Shown here in pieces: positions 51,882-60,005 of a DNA stretch of 64,000 nt (positions within the stretch are counted from its first letter, which is position 1; every line of letters starts with the position of its first letter). Made by a program: the position numbers and the translations under genes. The DNA lies in NCBI RefSeq assembly GCF_021190915.1, contig NZ_JAIOAP010000001.1, positions 1 to 64,000 on the forward strand. Direction: 5' to 3'. The notes beneath the pieces were generated by a model. That model saw nothing but the letters and a program-made list of their open reading frames with translations, searched no databases and was not told where the DNA came from. The DNA is from Cohnella silvisoli. GTDB lineage: Bacteria; Bacillota; Bacilli; Paenibacillales; Paenibacillaceae.

Positions 51882-52166
51882 ATGAACGAGTGGATTAAGG
51901 AAGTCATCATAGAGAGATACGAGGCGTTATCGGAAAAGGCCGAGAGTAAGAGTGAGTTAATGGCATTAAAAGATCAAGCAGCTGCATATGAGAAAATATT
52001 GATTGGGCAGCTATCAGATGACACTCAAGAAGTTATGAGCCAATGGATGGAACTGCACGACCAGATGATCTCACTCCAAAAACAATGGCTTTACGTTAAA
52101 GGGGTTCAAGATGGACTACAGTTATTGATTTTTCTACTGTTTAACGAAGAGATGTTTGAGTCATGA
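51882..52166 (+). CDS. Small helical protein, function unknown
   Basis: Protein of 94 aa from ATG 51882 (TTAGGAGTGATATC upstream). It is alpha-helical and acidic: MNEWIKEVIIERYEALSEKA, then QVMSQ-like helices and a hydrophobic C terminus (GLQLLIFLLFNEEMFES). Similar short proteins with ERYEAL...EKILIGQL patterns are common near XRE genes and prophage-like loci in Bacillota. No activity is known. Confidence 0.6.
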   Translation: MNEWIKEVIIERYEALSEKAESKSELMALKDQAAAYEKILIGQLSDDTQEVMSQWMELHDQMISLQKQWLYVKGVQDGLQLLIFLLFNEEMFES

Positions 52167-52192
52167 TAAGAGCAAATTAGGAGTGATCTTCT

Positions 52193-52324
52193 GTGTTTAT
52201 TGACCTCATAATGAATAACCCAGATGGAATACATATTGCACTTATCGTTTTCGTCATGCTGATGGCTGTATTAATATCTCTAGAAATCCGTCATAGAAGA
52301 AGGCACAAGGAAAAGAATAATTAA
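52193..52324 (+). CDS. 43-aa single-span membrane peptide
   Basis: GTG 52193 with TAGGAG 8-9 bases upstream (the same leader sequence, TTAGGAGTGAT, as the previous gene). The product has a short N terminus (FIDLIMNNPDG), one membrane helix (IHIALIVFVMLMAVLISLEI) and a basic tail (RHRRRHKEKNN). A toxin-like or regulatory membrane peptide is possible, but there is no direct evidence. Confidence 0.5.
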   Translation: MFIDLIMNNPDGIHIALIVFVMLMAVLISLEIRHRRRHKEKNN

Positions 52325-52331
52325 TCATGAA

Positions 52332-52357
52332 AACCCTGTCCTCACGCGGACAGGGTT
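52332..52357. terminator. Terminator between convergent units
   Basis: Perfect 10-bp stem AACCCTGTCC / GGACAGGGTT with a 6-base loop between the small-gene unit and the convergent AraC gene. No long T-run. Confidence 0.65.
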
Positions 52358-52377
52358 CTGCTATGCCTAGGCATTCA

Positions 52378-53202
52378 TTACGCATAAAGTGAACGGAACT
52401 CCGTCGGGCTGTGACCGGATTCCTTGCGGAAAAACTTCGTAAAATGGTTCGTGTCCACGAACCCGGTCCGTTCGGCGATTTCCTTAACGCTTAGGGAAGT
52501 GGTCGTGAGCAGTAACTTCGCGCGCTCAGCTCGTTTTCTATTGACGTATTTGGCAGGTGGAATTCCGAAATGTTTTCTGAAGTAAGCAATGAAGTAGTTC
52601 GGATGAAGATGGAGGGCGGCAGCCATCTCGTCGATGCTCATGGAAGTGTGAAGGTGGTTTTCCACGTAATCATGAATGACGGTTAACCTGTCCATCTCCT
52701 CGCTTCGGTGCTTAAGTATGCGAACCGGCACTTGCCCGAGGTAACGCGATATAATTTCGAGCATGATCGATTTCTCTTGAAGAACGGAGACAAGGGAATG
52801 GGACCCGTGGAGGGCTGTTAATTGTGCGAACAACTCTGTCATTCGTTCCGTATCCTCGACGTCGATGAAGAACGGCACGCCGATCCACTGGAACAGGTCG
52901 AAAGGGCCGGCCGTGACGGTAAAATGGCACCAATATTTAAGAAAAGGCTTTCGATCGGTTACGGTAGAATACGATTGCTTCACATAAGCAGGCATGAGGC
53001 AAAGCTGGCCCGGCTTGGGGTGAAACTCTTTGTCGCCAATCTTCAGCCAACCTTCGCCTTCTTCAATAAAATAAAGCTTATTGTACTCCGGAGTGTAGTC
53101 CAAGTCTTCCCAATACTCATTGCATTGCGTGCGATGTGCGGACGTCACGTTAATTTGTAAATTTTGCAGCAGATCGGCCAGAGCATGTTCTTCGTTTTTC
53201 AT
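52378..53202 (-). CDS. AraC family transcriptional regulator
   Basis: Protein of 274 aa. An N-terminal cupin-like sensor (about residues 25-110: YNKLYFIEEGEGWLKIGDKE, FHPKPGQLCLMP) and a C-terminal double HTH (about 175-274: MSIDEMAAALHLHPNYFIAY, FRKHFGIPPAKYVNRKRAER, SVKEIAERTGFVDTNHFTKF, FRKESGHSPTEFRS). Divergent from the PhyH-type dioxygenase gene by 119 bases, so likely its activator, with a sugar or sugar-acid ligand. Confidence 0.9.
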   Translation of the reverse strand: MKNEEHALADLLQNLQINVTSAHRTQCNEYWEDLDYTPEYNKLYFIEEGEGWLKIGDKEFHPKPGQLCLMPAYVKQSYSTVTDRKPFLKYWCHFTVTAGPFDLFQWIGVPFFIDVEDTERMTELFAQLTALHGSHSLVSVLQEKSIMLEIISRYLGQVPVRILKHRSEEMDRLTVIHDYVENHLHTSMSIDEMAAALHLHPNYFIAYFRKHFGIPPAKYVNRKRAERAKLLLTTTSLSVKEIAERTGFVDTNHFTKFFRKESGHSPTEFRSLYA

Positions 53203-53321
53203 CGCGATTTTCCTCCGCCTTGATGCTTAATTTTGTACCCGCATCTCTTAGGATCATCCATGTCCCCAAGCCGGACCCCGACTTATAATCGAAGTATCCA
53301 ACAGGGGGAGGTATTTGTAAA

Positions 53322-54728
53322 ATGAATCGAACACAACCGCTGCTCTTAACCGACGACCAGATGAAAGCATTTATTCGGGATGGGGTCCTGCTGCTCAAGA
53401 CCGATTTCCCGCAAGCTTTTCACGACCGGCTGCTCGAGCAATTAAATGAAGTCTATCAAGAAGAAGGCAACCCGGGCAACAATATATTGCCGCGTATTCG
53501 CGAGTTGCAGAAAGTATTCGATCACCCCGTCATCACGGGAGCGTTAACTAGCGTGCTAGGACCTAATTACTTGATGCATACGCACCGCCATGGTCATTAT
53601 AACGCGGCGCCGACTCCAGGGGAATGGCATAAAGACAGTTATTGGGGATACGGACGTATTCGCAGCCATCATTCCTGGTGGGCGATGGTCATGTATTTTC
53701 CGCAAGATACCCCGATTAAGCTAGGACCGACGGGAGTCATGCCAGGCACGCAATACTATGATACTCGTACTTTCGCCAAAGATAATCCGGAAGGGGAAGT
53801 GACGGCGAGCGGGGAAGCGGGCACTTTCGCTCTCATCCATTACGATATATGGCACCGGTCAACGGCTAATATTCTGGGTACGCCCCGTTACATGCTTAAG
53901 TTTGAATTTATGAGGACGCAAGCGCCTGAAAAGCCTTCTTGGAACAACGCGGATACCAAGTGGTCCTCTCCTGAGAAAAGCAATTCCAGCATCGTTAGCC
54001 AACCCGTTCTGTGGGAAGAGAACTGGAACTGGATGTCCGGCCGGATTGGCAGCCTATCGGATTCCAAGCCGGATGATGCCGATACGATTAAGCAGCTTTC
54101 CCTGCAATTCGAGGAGAAAGGCGAGCCTGCAGCGCTGAATGCGGCATACGAGCTGTCGAGCAGAGGAGCCGGGGGAACGGAAGCGTTGCTGAAATTGCTT
54201 CGTCACGACAATGTACGCGTATCGCGGATGGCGGCATACGGATTGTCCGTGTCCGGTCAACGTGCCATTCAGGGACTGATTGTAGCCCTTTACGATGAGC
54301 GGGATGAAACGGTTAATAACGCGGTTTTCGCGTTAGGTGAATTAAGAGGGCTAGCAGCCCCGGCCGTGCCGAAAATCGTAAATCTGCTAAGCACGCGAGG
54401 AGAACGGGTACGCAGCACGGTTGCGGAAACGCTGGGGTTGATCGCAGAGCCAGTGAATGAGACGGTTGACGGATTAATTAAATGTTTGCGCGATACGGAT
54501 GAGCAAGTTCGATTTACGGCAGCCCTATCGCTGCTTCGGATGGGACCTGCGGCGAAAGCGGCTGTGCCGGAGCTTGAGAAAGCGCTTGATGACGAGAATC
54601 GCTATGTACGCGGGCATTCGGCCGAAGCACTCCGCGCCATCGACACGGAGGAAGCTCGGGAAATCCTAATGAAAGAGCTGTTTAACTTGCGTTGGTGTTC
54701 GACGACGACGAAGGCAAACACATTCTAA
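53322..54728 (+). CDS. PhyH-type dioxygenase fused to HEAT repeats
   Basis: Protein of 468 aa. Residues about 10-210 form a phytanoyl-CoA dioxygenase-like double-stranded beta-helix: GEWHKDSYWGYG supplies the HxD iron ligands (about H102, D104), and IHYDIWHRSTAN the distal His (about 178), with Arg after it for 2-oxoglutarate. Residues about 265-460 are HEAT/PBS-lyase-like repeats (VRVSRMAAYGLSVSGQRAIQ, ETVNNAVFALGELRGLAAPA, EQVRFTAALSLLRMGPAAKA). It probably hydroxylates a small or lipid substrate, with the repeats binding a partner. GGGGGAGG precedes the ATG; the next genes follow within 14 bases. Confidence 0.82.
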   Translation: MNRTQPLLLTDDQMKAFIRDGVLLLKTDFPQAFHDRLLEQLNEVYQEEGNPGNNILPRIRELQKVFDHPVITGALTSVLGPNYLMHTHRHGHYNAAPTPGEWHKDSYWGYGRIRSHHSWWAMVMYFPQDTPIKLGPTGVMPGTQYYDTRTFAKDNPEGEVTASGEAGTFALIHYDIWHRSTANILGTPRYMLKFEFMRTQAPEKPSWNNADTKWSSPEKSNSSIVSQPVLWEENWNWMSGRIGSLSDSKPDDADTIKQLSLQFEEKGEPAALNAAYELSSRGAGGTEALLKLLRHDNVRVSRMAAYGLSVSGQRAIQGLIVALYDERDETVNNAVFALGELRGLAAPAVPKIVNLLSTRGERVRSTVAETLGLIAEPVNETVDGLIKCLRDTDEQVRFTAALSLLRMGPAAKAAVPELEKALDDENRYVRGHSAEALRAIDTEEAREILMKELFNLRWCSTTTKANTF

Positions 54729-54741
54729 GGAGGACGAGACC

Positions 54742-55068
54742 GTGTCGCATGAGGTGGAATTGGGAGCGGATGCGCTGGTCATGGATGAAAGAGACCATGT
54801 CGCCACAGCTCTTCGAGATATAGAAGCAGGGGCTGTCGTTCAATATCGGGTCGGCGGCATTTTTCAACAAGTGAAGCTTCTTGATGACGTTCCTTTCGGA
54901 CATAAGTTCGCTATCTCCGCAATAGAGTCGGGGCAGAATGTGCGCAAATACGGGGAGACGATAGGCAGGTCGACTCTCTTCATTGAAGCGGGACGGCACG
55001 TACATGTGCACAATATTGAAGGCATTCGCGGCCGGGGCGATACTGCGGGAAGGAAGACGACCGAGTGA
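54742..55068 (+). CDS. UxaA-family dehydratase small subunit (SAF domain)
   Basis: Protein of 108 aa starting at GTG after AGGAGGACGAGACC. A SAF domain: VATALRDIEAGAVVQYRVGG, VPFGHKFAISAIESGQNVRK, YGETIGRST and the metal-linked end GRHVHVHNIEG. It equals the N-terminal part of altronate/galactarate dehydratases, here as a separate subunit. Its stop overlaps the start of the large subunit (GTGA), so translation is coupled. Confidence 0.85.
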   Translation: MSHEVELGADALVMDERDHVATALRDIEAGAVVQYRVGGIFQQVKLLDDVPFGHKFAISAIESGQNVRKYGETIGRSTLFIEAGRHVHVHNIEGIRGRGDTAGRKTTE

Positions 55069-56225
55069 ACACATTCATGGGGTATGAGAGACCGAACGGC
55101 GATGTTGGCATACGCAATCATTTGTTAATCATTCCGACCGTTATATGCTCCAATCAAGTATGCAATCGGATCATGCAGATGGTTCCGGGAACGATCTCTA
55201 TTCCGCATCAGCACGGCTGCAGTCAGATTGGCGCGGATAAGGAACGGACTTTCGAAGTGTTGGCGGGAACGGGCCGGAACCCGAACGTGGGCGGCGTTAT
55301 CATTATCAGCCTGGGGTGCGAGGTAGTTGATCCAGCTGCACTAGCCGAGGCAATCAAGCTTACGGGGAAACCGGTGGAAGTGTTCGACATCCAGTCGATC
55401 GGCGGCTCGGTCAAAGCGATTACGCATGGAGCGGAGCTGGCGAGAAAGATGCTGTCTGAGCTGGCCAAGCAGGACAAAGTCGCCATTCCTATGGAGAAGC
55501 TGAAGGTAGCGGTGAAATGCGGCGGCTCGGACGCCACTTCGGGGCTTGCTTCCAATCCGGCGCTTGGCCAAGCGGCGAACTCGGTCATCTCGCAGGGCGG
55601 AACGATCGTCATCGGCGAAACGACGGAAATTATCGGCGCGGAACATATTCTTGCTGAGCGATGCGCGGATTCGCAGACGGAAGAGAAGCTTTATTCCATT
55701 GTCGATCGCTTCGAGAAGGAAGTGGAACGGATGGGCGCGGACATGAGAGGCGGCAACCCGAGTCCCGGCAACATCGCCGGAGGTCTCTCGACGATCGAGG
55801 AGAAATCGCTTGGCTGCATAAGCAAATGCGGCACCGCTCCGATTAAGGGAGTTATCGAATATGCCGAGACGATTCCGGAAGGCGGACTTTACTTCATGGA
55901 CTCGCCCGGCAACGATATCGAATGCGTATCCGGCATGGCCGCGGGCGGCGTCCACATCGTCTGCTTCACGACAGGAAGGGGAACACCTACGGGCGCGGCT
56001 GTCGTACCCGTTATCAAGATTACGGGTAACGGTCGTACCTTCGAGAAGATGGAAGACAACATGGACGTGGACGTCAGCGGTATGTTGGACGGTTCGCTCA
56101 GCCTGGAGCTGGCAGGAGAGAGGATCTGGCAAGAGATTACGGACGTCGCCGATGGAAAATGGACGAAAGCGGAAGTATTGGGCCATCAGGAGTTCAGTAT
56201 TAACCGAATCGGGCCGAGTTTATAG
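55065..56225 (+). CDS. UxaA-family dehydratase/lyase large subunit
   Basis: Protein of 386 aa, GTG start overlapping the small-subunit stop. It has the features of the UxaA/GarD C-terminal domain: GYERPNGDVGIRNHLLIIPT, HQHGCSQIG, VKCGGSDATSGLASNPALGQ, NPSPGNIAGGLSTIEEKSLG, MDSPGNDIECVSGMAAGGVH, GRGTPTGAAVVPVIKITGN. Members remove water (altronate, galactarate) or sulfite (sulfolactate lyase SuyAB) from hydroxy acids with iron. Substrate here is unknown; the coupled PhyH gene suggests an unusual hydroxy acid. Confidence 0.87.
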   Translation: MNTFMGYERPNGDVGIRNHLLIIPTVICSNQVCNRIMQMVPGTISIPHQHGCSQIGADKERTFEVLAGTGRNPNVGGVIIISLGCEVVDPAALAEAIKLTGKPVEVFDIQSIGGSVKAITHGAELARKMLSELAKQDKVAIPMEKLKVAVKCGGSDATSGLASNPALGQAANSVISQGGTIVIGETTEIIGAEHILAERCADSQTEEKLYSIVDRFEKEVERMGADMRGGNPSPGNIAGGLSTIEEKSLGCISKCGTAPIKGVIEYAETIPEGGLYFMDSPGNDIECVSGMAAGGVHIVCFTTGRGTPTGAAVVPVIKITGNGRTFEKMEDNMDVDVSGMLDGSLSLELAGERIWQEITDVADGKWTKAEVLGHQEFSINRIGPSL

Positions 56226-56267
56226 GATTTCCGCATAACCTGAGCGTCGGTAGGCTTACATTCCGTA

Positions 56268-56320
56268 ACAGAATAGCAAAAGAGCAAAGGCTTATCGCTT
56301 TTGCTCTTTTGCTATTCTGT
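56268..56320 (+). terminator. Long perfect hairpin terminator
   Basis: A 21-bp perfect stem (56268-56288 with 56300-56320) with an 11-base loop, 43 bases after the dehydratase stop. Unusually long for an intrinsic terminator; it may be a palindromic repeat element acting as one. Confidence 0.7.
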
Positions 56321-56332
56321 GGCAATTCCGCC

Positions 56333-56416
56333 ATGGTTGATATTGTTAAAGGCGAGTATTCTCTTGAAGGCATTGCTCAACTTCTCCGAGAACATAGCAT
56401 AGAGAAGTCGAATTGA
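56333..56416 (+). pseudogene. 27-codon fragment, possible gene scar
   Basis: ATG 56333 opens MVDIVKGEYSLEGIAQLLRE ending HSIEKSN-stop. It looks protein-like but is too short to name and lacks a ribosome binding site. Confidence 0.2.
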
Positions 56417-56466
56417 AGCGCGTGAAAGGTGAATAGCCCTCTTGGTCCGGTCTGTGATCACGACTA

Positions 56467-56488
56467 AGGTCTAAGTTAAAGTTAGACC
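56467..56488. promoter_or_regulatory. Palindrome upstream of the fatty-acid hydroxylase gene
   Basis: AGGTCTAA-N6-7-TTAGACCT, 8-bp perfect arms, about 80-100 bases before the gene. The operator of an unknown regulator is likely. Confidence 0.45.
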
Positions 56489-56569
56489 TGGGTGTATTTC
56501 GGGGGAATCATCCTTTCCCTATACTCAAGCTATAGGAGCATGAGTATAAGGGAGATGGCGAGACGGATG

Positions 56570-57154
56570 AGTAAGTACTTGAAAGAGTTTTGGTTCGATA
56601 AAAGAATCCTGTTTCTTGCGTGCGCCAGTATTTTCTACGCCGCTATTGTAATCGGGACACCCTACAGTAAGTGGATGTGGACGGCTCTCGTTGGAGGAAT
56701 CGCATTATTCTTTGTCGCTGAGTATTTTATTCACCGATTCGCCTTGCATGGTTTTATTTCCTCCGTTATGCCGAATGCGCACAAAGGTCACGAAGAACAT
56801 CATAATCATCCTAATAACAATGAATTCTTGCTTACGCCCAATGCGTATAATGTGCCTGTTCATTTCGCATTATCGGTTTTGTTTATCATCCTCTTCCAGA
56901 GTTATCATCTGGGATTCGCGGTCATGCTGGGCTTTGGCGCTTATCAGTTATTTTATGAGTGGACCCATTTCGTTTCGCACCGACCGATTATTCCTTGGAC
57001 ACCGTGGGGCAAATGGATGAAAAAGCATCATCTTCTTCATCACTACAAGGACGAGGCCCACTATTTCGGCGTAACCCACCCTGCTTTCGACATGCTGCTC
57101 GGTACCGACCATTCACTTGTTAATGTAGACGGCAAGAAGAAAGCTGAGCTGTAG
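56570..57154 (+). CDS. Fatty acid hydroxylase/sterol desaturase family protein
   Basis: Protein of about 194 aa from ATG 56570; in-frame ATGs at 56540 and 56555 are alternatives (GGGAG at 56550-56554 is the nearest ribosome binding site). About four membrane helices and the family's histidine clusters: HRFALH, HKGHEEHHNHP, HFVSH, KKHHLLHHYKD and GVTHPAFDMLLGT, binding a di-iron centre. Oxidises membrane lipids or carotenoids. Single-gene unit. Confidence 0.87.
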   Translation, partial: SKYLKEFWFDKRILFLACASIFYAAIVIGTPYSKWMWTALVGGIALFFVAEYFIHRFALHGFISSVMPNAHKGHEEHHNHPNNNEFLLTPNAYNVPVHFALSVLFIILFQSYHLGFAVMLGFGAYQLFYEWTHFVSHRPIIPWTPWGKWMKKHHLLHHYKDEAHYFGVTHPAFDMLLGTDHSLVNVDGKKKAEL

Positions 57155-57334
57155 GGGAAGATTTGGTAATTTGATGTTTGCACCAATTGGGGACGAAACT
57201 GGATTATTCGTCTTTGCTGGGCTGGAGGGGAGAAGTGTGATCGTTTCTGTGGACACTGCAAGTATCGAACTGAGTTGCCGATAACAAAATTATGTATAAT
57301 AAGGGGACGCCCCTTTACTCAAAGGAGTGAACCG

Positions 57335-59281
57335 ATGTATTCTCAATATATTTTACTAGCCGTTATCATGATGATCATCATCGGCCGATTGATTGGGACG
57401 AACATTAGCTTCATGAAACAAGTCATGGCTTCGCTGTTCAGCGTCGTCGTGACGTCTTCCGTGTACTGGTACACATACTTGCGTTATCACAACACGGATA
57501 GCTTCGGAGCCGACGGATGGTTATGGCTGCTCAGCATGGTCATCGTCTCCCTGCTCTTCTATCTCTTGTTCGAGATGTTCGATCCGATCCCTCTCGGCGA
57601 ACGGGGCGAGCGTCTCTCCGATACGAGAAATCCGATCAGAAGGCTGTCTGCCTGGTGGCGAAGACAGCGAAGATACGTCCAAGTGCTGATGATCGCGATC
57701 AGGAACGGCTTAGGCAAAAATCTGGCCATCAAACGATCGCCGGCTTCAGATCAAAAGCTGGCCGTATCGCTTCGCAGGATGCTGGAGGACTGCGGCGGTT
57801 TCTTTATCAAATTCGGTCAGGTGTTGTCGACGCGCTCAGATCTATTGCCACCGGCGATCATCGAAGAGCTATCGAACTTGCAGGAAAACGTCTCCCGCTT
57901 GACGACAGCGCAGGTGGAGGAAATATTGGCCAAGGAACTGCGACGGCCTAAGGACGAGATGTTCCTCGAATTCGAAATGGAACCGCTCGCCGCGGCTTCG
58001 ATCGGACAAGTCCATCGTGCTACGCTGCGCGAGGGCGGGAAGAAGGTCGTCGTCAAGCTGCTCCGTCCGGATATTGTCTCCACGCTGCAGCGAGATTTGG
58101 ATATTCTGGTCCGCTTCGCGGCTTGGGCATCAAAAAAATCTGCCTGGGCCAGAAATATCGGCTTCCTCGATTTGGCAAAAGGATTCTCCGCGGCGGTGAA
58201 GGAAGAGACCGATTTTCGCATCGAAGCCCGCAATTTCGCACAAGTGACGGCTTCTCTGGCCAATAGCCGGACAAAGGTGAAGATCCCCCACGTCTACCGA
58301 GAGCTCAGCAACGCGAAAATTCTCGTCATCGAGTATATGGAGGGCGTAAGCGTAAAGGGCGGTACGGCTATTCTGGATGAACGCGGTATTGATCGCCTGG
58401 AGGTACAACGGCGAATCTTTGATTGCATACTGGAGCAAATCTTCTTCAAGGGCATTTTTCATGCCGACCCTCATCCCGGCAACGTCTATATTTTGAAAGA
58501 CGGAACCCCCGCGCTGCTGGATTTCGGTTCGGTGGGACGGCTCGGAACGCTGCAGCAGGATTCGCTGAAGAGGCTACTCGTCGGATTAGAACAGCGCAAC
58601 ACTTATGTTATCATGGATGCGCTGTTGCAACTGGTCGAGCCGAAGCAGGAAATTGATAAGGAAGGTCTGGAGCAAGCGCTCAGCCAACTGCTGGTTCAGA
58701 CAGCTTATGACGCGACTGGAAGCTCGGATGCGTTCATACAGGGACTGTTTCGCATGATTGGGGAGTTCGGATTTTCGTTCTACCCGAATGTCGCGGGCGC
58801 GTTTCGCTCGCTGATTACACTTGAGGGCACTATGATGCAATTGAATCCTTCGTTTAGCCTAATGGACGAATCCCGCCGCTTCGCCAGGGAGCACACAGCG
58901 GAATTCATCCCTATCAGTGAATACACCAATCTGAGGAAAACGGCGACGAACGAATTGTTGGAGATGCTCCCCGTCATTCGCAGACTGCCGCGGCGACTTG
59001 ATCATCTTGGGTCGATGCTGGAGAAGGGCGAGATTTCCGTTAAGGTCGGCTTTTTCTCCGACAAGGCCAACGCCTCATTCGTGACGAAATGGATTTCACA
59101 AGCTTTACTTGCTTTCGTCGGGACGGCGTTCGGAGGCATCTCCATCGGACTGCTTAGTTTGAACGGCCATTACGCTTGGGACGAGTTTAATATCGTGGCC
59201 GTTTTCGGATACGCCGGCATATTGATCAGCGCGGTCCTGCTCATCCGGGTCGCAATCCATGCGGTGCGGAATTTGAAGTAA
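57335..59281 (+). CDS. ABC1/AarF (UbiB-like) atypical kinase
   Basis: Protein of 648 aa from ATG 57335, preceded by AAAGGAGTGAACCG. The N-terminal 90 residues contain three membrane helices. The ABC1 kinase-like domain has KFGQVLSTRSDLLPPAIIEE (QTDRxD-like helix), AAASIGQVHRATL (Ala-rich loop), VVVKLLRP, GIFHADPHPGNVYIL and LLDFGSVGRLG. Two C-terminal helices close the protein. UbiB homologues support quinone or lipid metabolism by ATPase activity; this organism presumably makes menaquinone, so lipid transport or homeostasis is an equal possibility. Confidence 0.87.
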   Translation: MYSQYILLAVIMMIIIGRLIGTNISFMKQVMASLFSVVVTSSVYWYTYLRYHNTDSFGADGWLWLLSMVIVSLLFYLLFEMFDPIPLGERGERLSDTRNPIRRLSAWWRRQRRYVQVLMIAIRNGLGKNLAIKRSPASDQKLAVSLRRMLEDCGGFFIKFGQVLSTRSDLLPPAIIEELSNLQENVSRLTTAQVEEILAKELRRPKDEMFLEFEMEPLAAASIGQVHRATLREGGKKVVVKLLRPDIVSTLQRDLDILVRFAAWASKKSAWARNIGFLDLAKGFSAAVKEETDFRIEARNFAQVTASLANSRTKVKIPHVYRELSNAKILVIEYMEGVSVKGGTAILDERGIDRLEVQRRIFDCILEQIFFKGIFHADPHPGNVYILKDGTPALLDFGSVGRLGTLQQDSLKRLLVGLEQRNTYVIMDALLQLVEPKQEIDKEGLEQALSQLLVQTAYDATGSSDAFIQGLFRMIGEFGFSFYPNVAGAFRSLITLEGTMMQLNPSFSLMDESRRFAREHTAEFIPISEYTNLRKTATNELLEMLPVIRRLPRRLDHLGSMLEKGEISVKVGFFSDKANASFVTKWISQALLAFVGTAFGGISIGLLSLNGHYAWDEFNIVAVFGYAGILISAVLLIRVAIHAVRNLK

Positions 59282-59338
59282 ATAAAGGAGTAGCGACTGT
59301 GTCCACTGTTAAGGTAACGGAGAACGATATCTCAATAA

Positions 59339-59391
59339 AACAGCGGTAGTCTAGGACTTTATTTTCTCGTCCATGGCTACCGCTGTTCCTT
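59339..59391 (+). terminator. Rho-independent terminator
   Basis: 11-bp stem AACAGCGGTAG / CTACCGCTGTT with a 27-base loop, followed by CCTTTTATT. Confidence 0.6.
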
Positions 59392-59508
59392 TTATTGGGG
59401 TCAGTCTAAAACTTATTTAAGGACGCAGCCGCGACTGGATGACAGACGGGCAGCCCCGCAAGCTCGGATTCACGCAATCGGAATAAACATCGAAGCTATA
59501 TCTGGTGG

Positions 59509-59889
59509 GGCTGTCCCATATGGTCAGATTGACCTGAGGGACTGCTTTTTATTTTAACATCATGTTCAATCACGTCGCTGTTTGGACTTATAGCTCAAGT
59601 ACAACCTGTATTTTCTGCAGTCATTTTTGCTTGAAATCAGGATAGTCGCCTATCAACCTGCATTTGCTACATGTGTTCTGCCCAATTCAACTAGAAACAC
59701 TCAATCTTATCAAAAACACCTGTACTTTTTGCAGGTTATTGGCTAATTCTGAGATGCTCTGCGAGAGCCACCTGTACTTTTTGCAGGTGGTCACAGATTG
59801 TAGGTAATAAACCTAGTGTGGCTGTCCCAATAGTCAATTTTGGATTTAAGCCAAAATAAAGCCTCCATCCTCACTTTAATTGGACAGCC
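59509..59889. repeat. Repeat-rich intergenic region
   Basis: No gene is seen between 59392 and 60005. GGCTGTCCCA occurs at 59509 and 59820 and inverted (ATTGGACAGCC) at 59879-59889, framing a compact hairpin with TTTTGG/CCAAAA inside (59837-59860 region). Between them is a spaced set of CCTGTA-Y-TTTYTGCAG hairpins at 59605-59620, 59719-59735 and 59771-59787, plus a weaker copy at 59657. The GGCTGTCC ends resemble terminal repeats of IS-derived miniature elements. Confidence 0.6.
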
Positions 59890-60005
59890 CTTCTTCTATT
59901 CATCGCGGCCGGCTAGGAGGTACCACAAATAGTTAGTACTATGCGCGAGGCGCCGCTTCAAGGATAATTAGGTCATACTTATAACCTTTATCTGCGAGGT
60001 GCGCC

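Noticed and set aside
55341..56186. 281-codon minus-strand frame
   Set aside because: Antisense shadow of the UxaA large-subunit gene in GC-rich DNA; composition is Arg/His-rich and not protein-like.
54742..56225. Firm naming as sulfolactate lyase SuyAB or altronate dehydratase
   Set aside because: Subunit layout fits both; no residue or neighbour in the sequence settles the substrate.
59605..59787. CRISPR array
   Set aside because: Copies are too few, palindromic over their full length, unevenly spaced and without cas genes.
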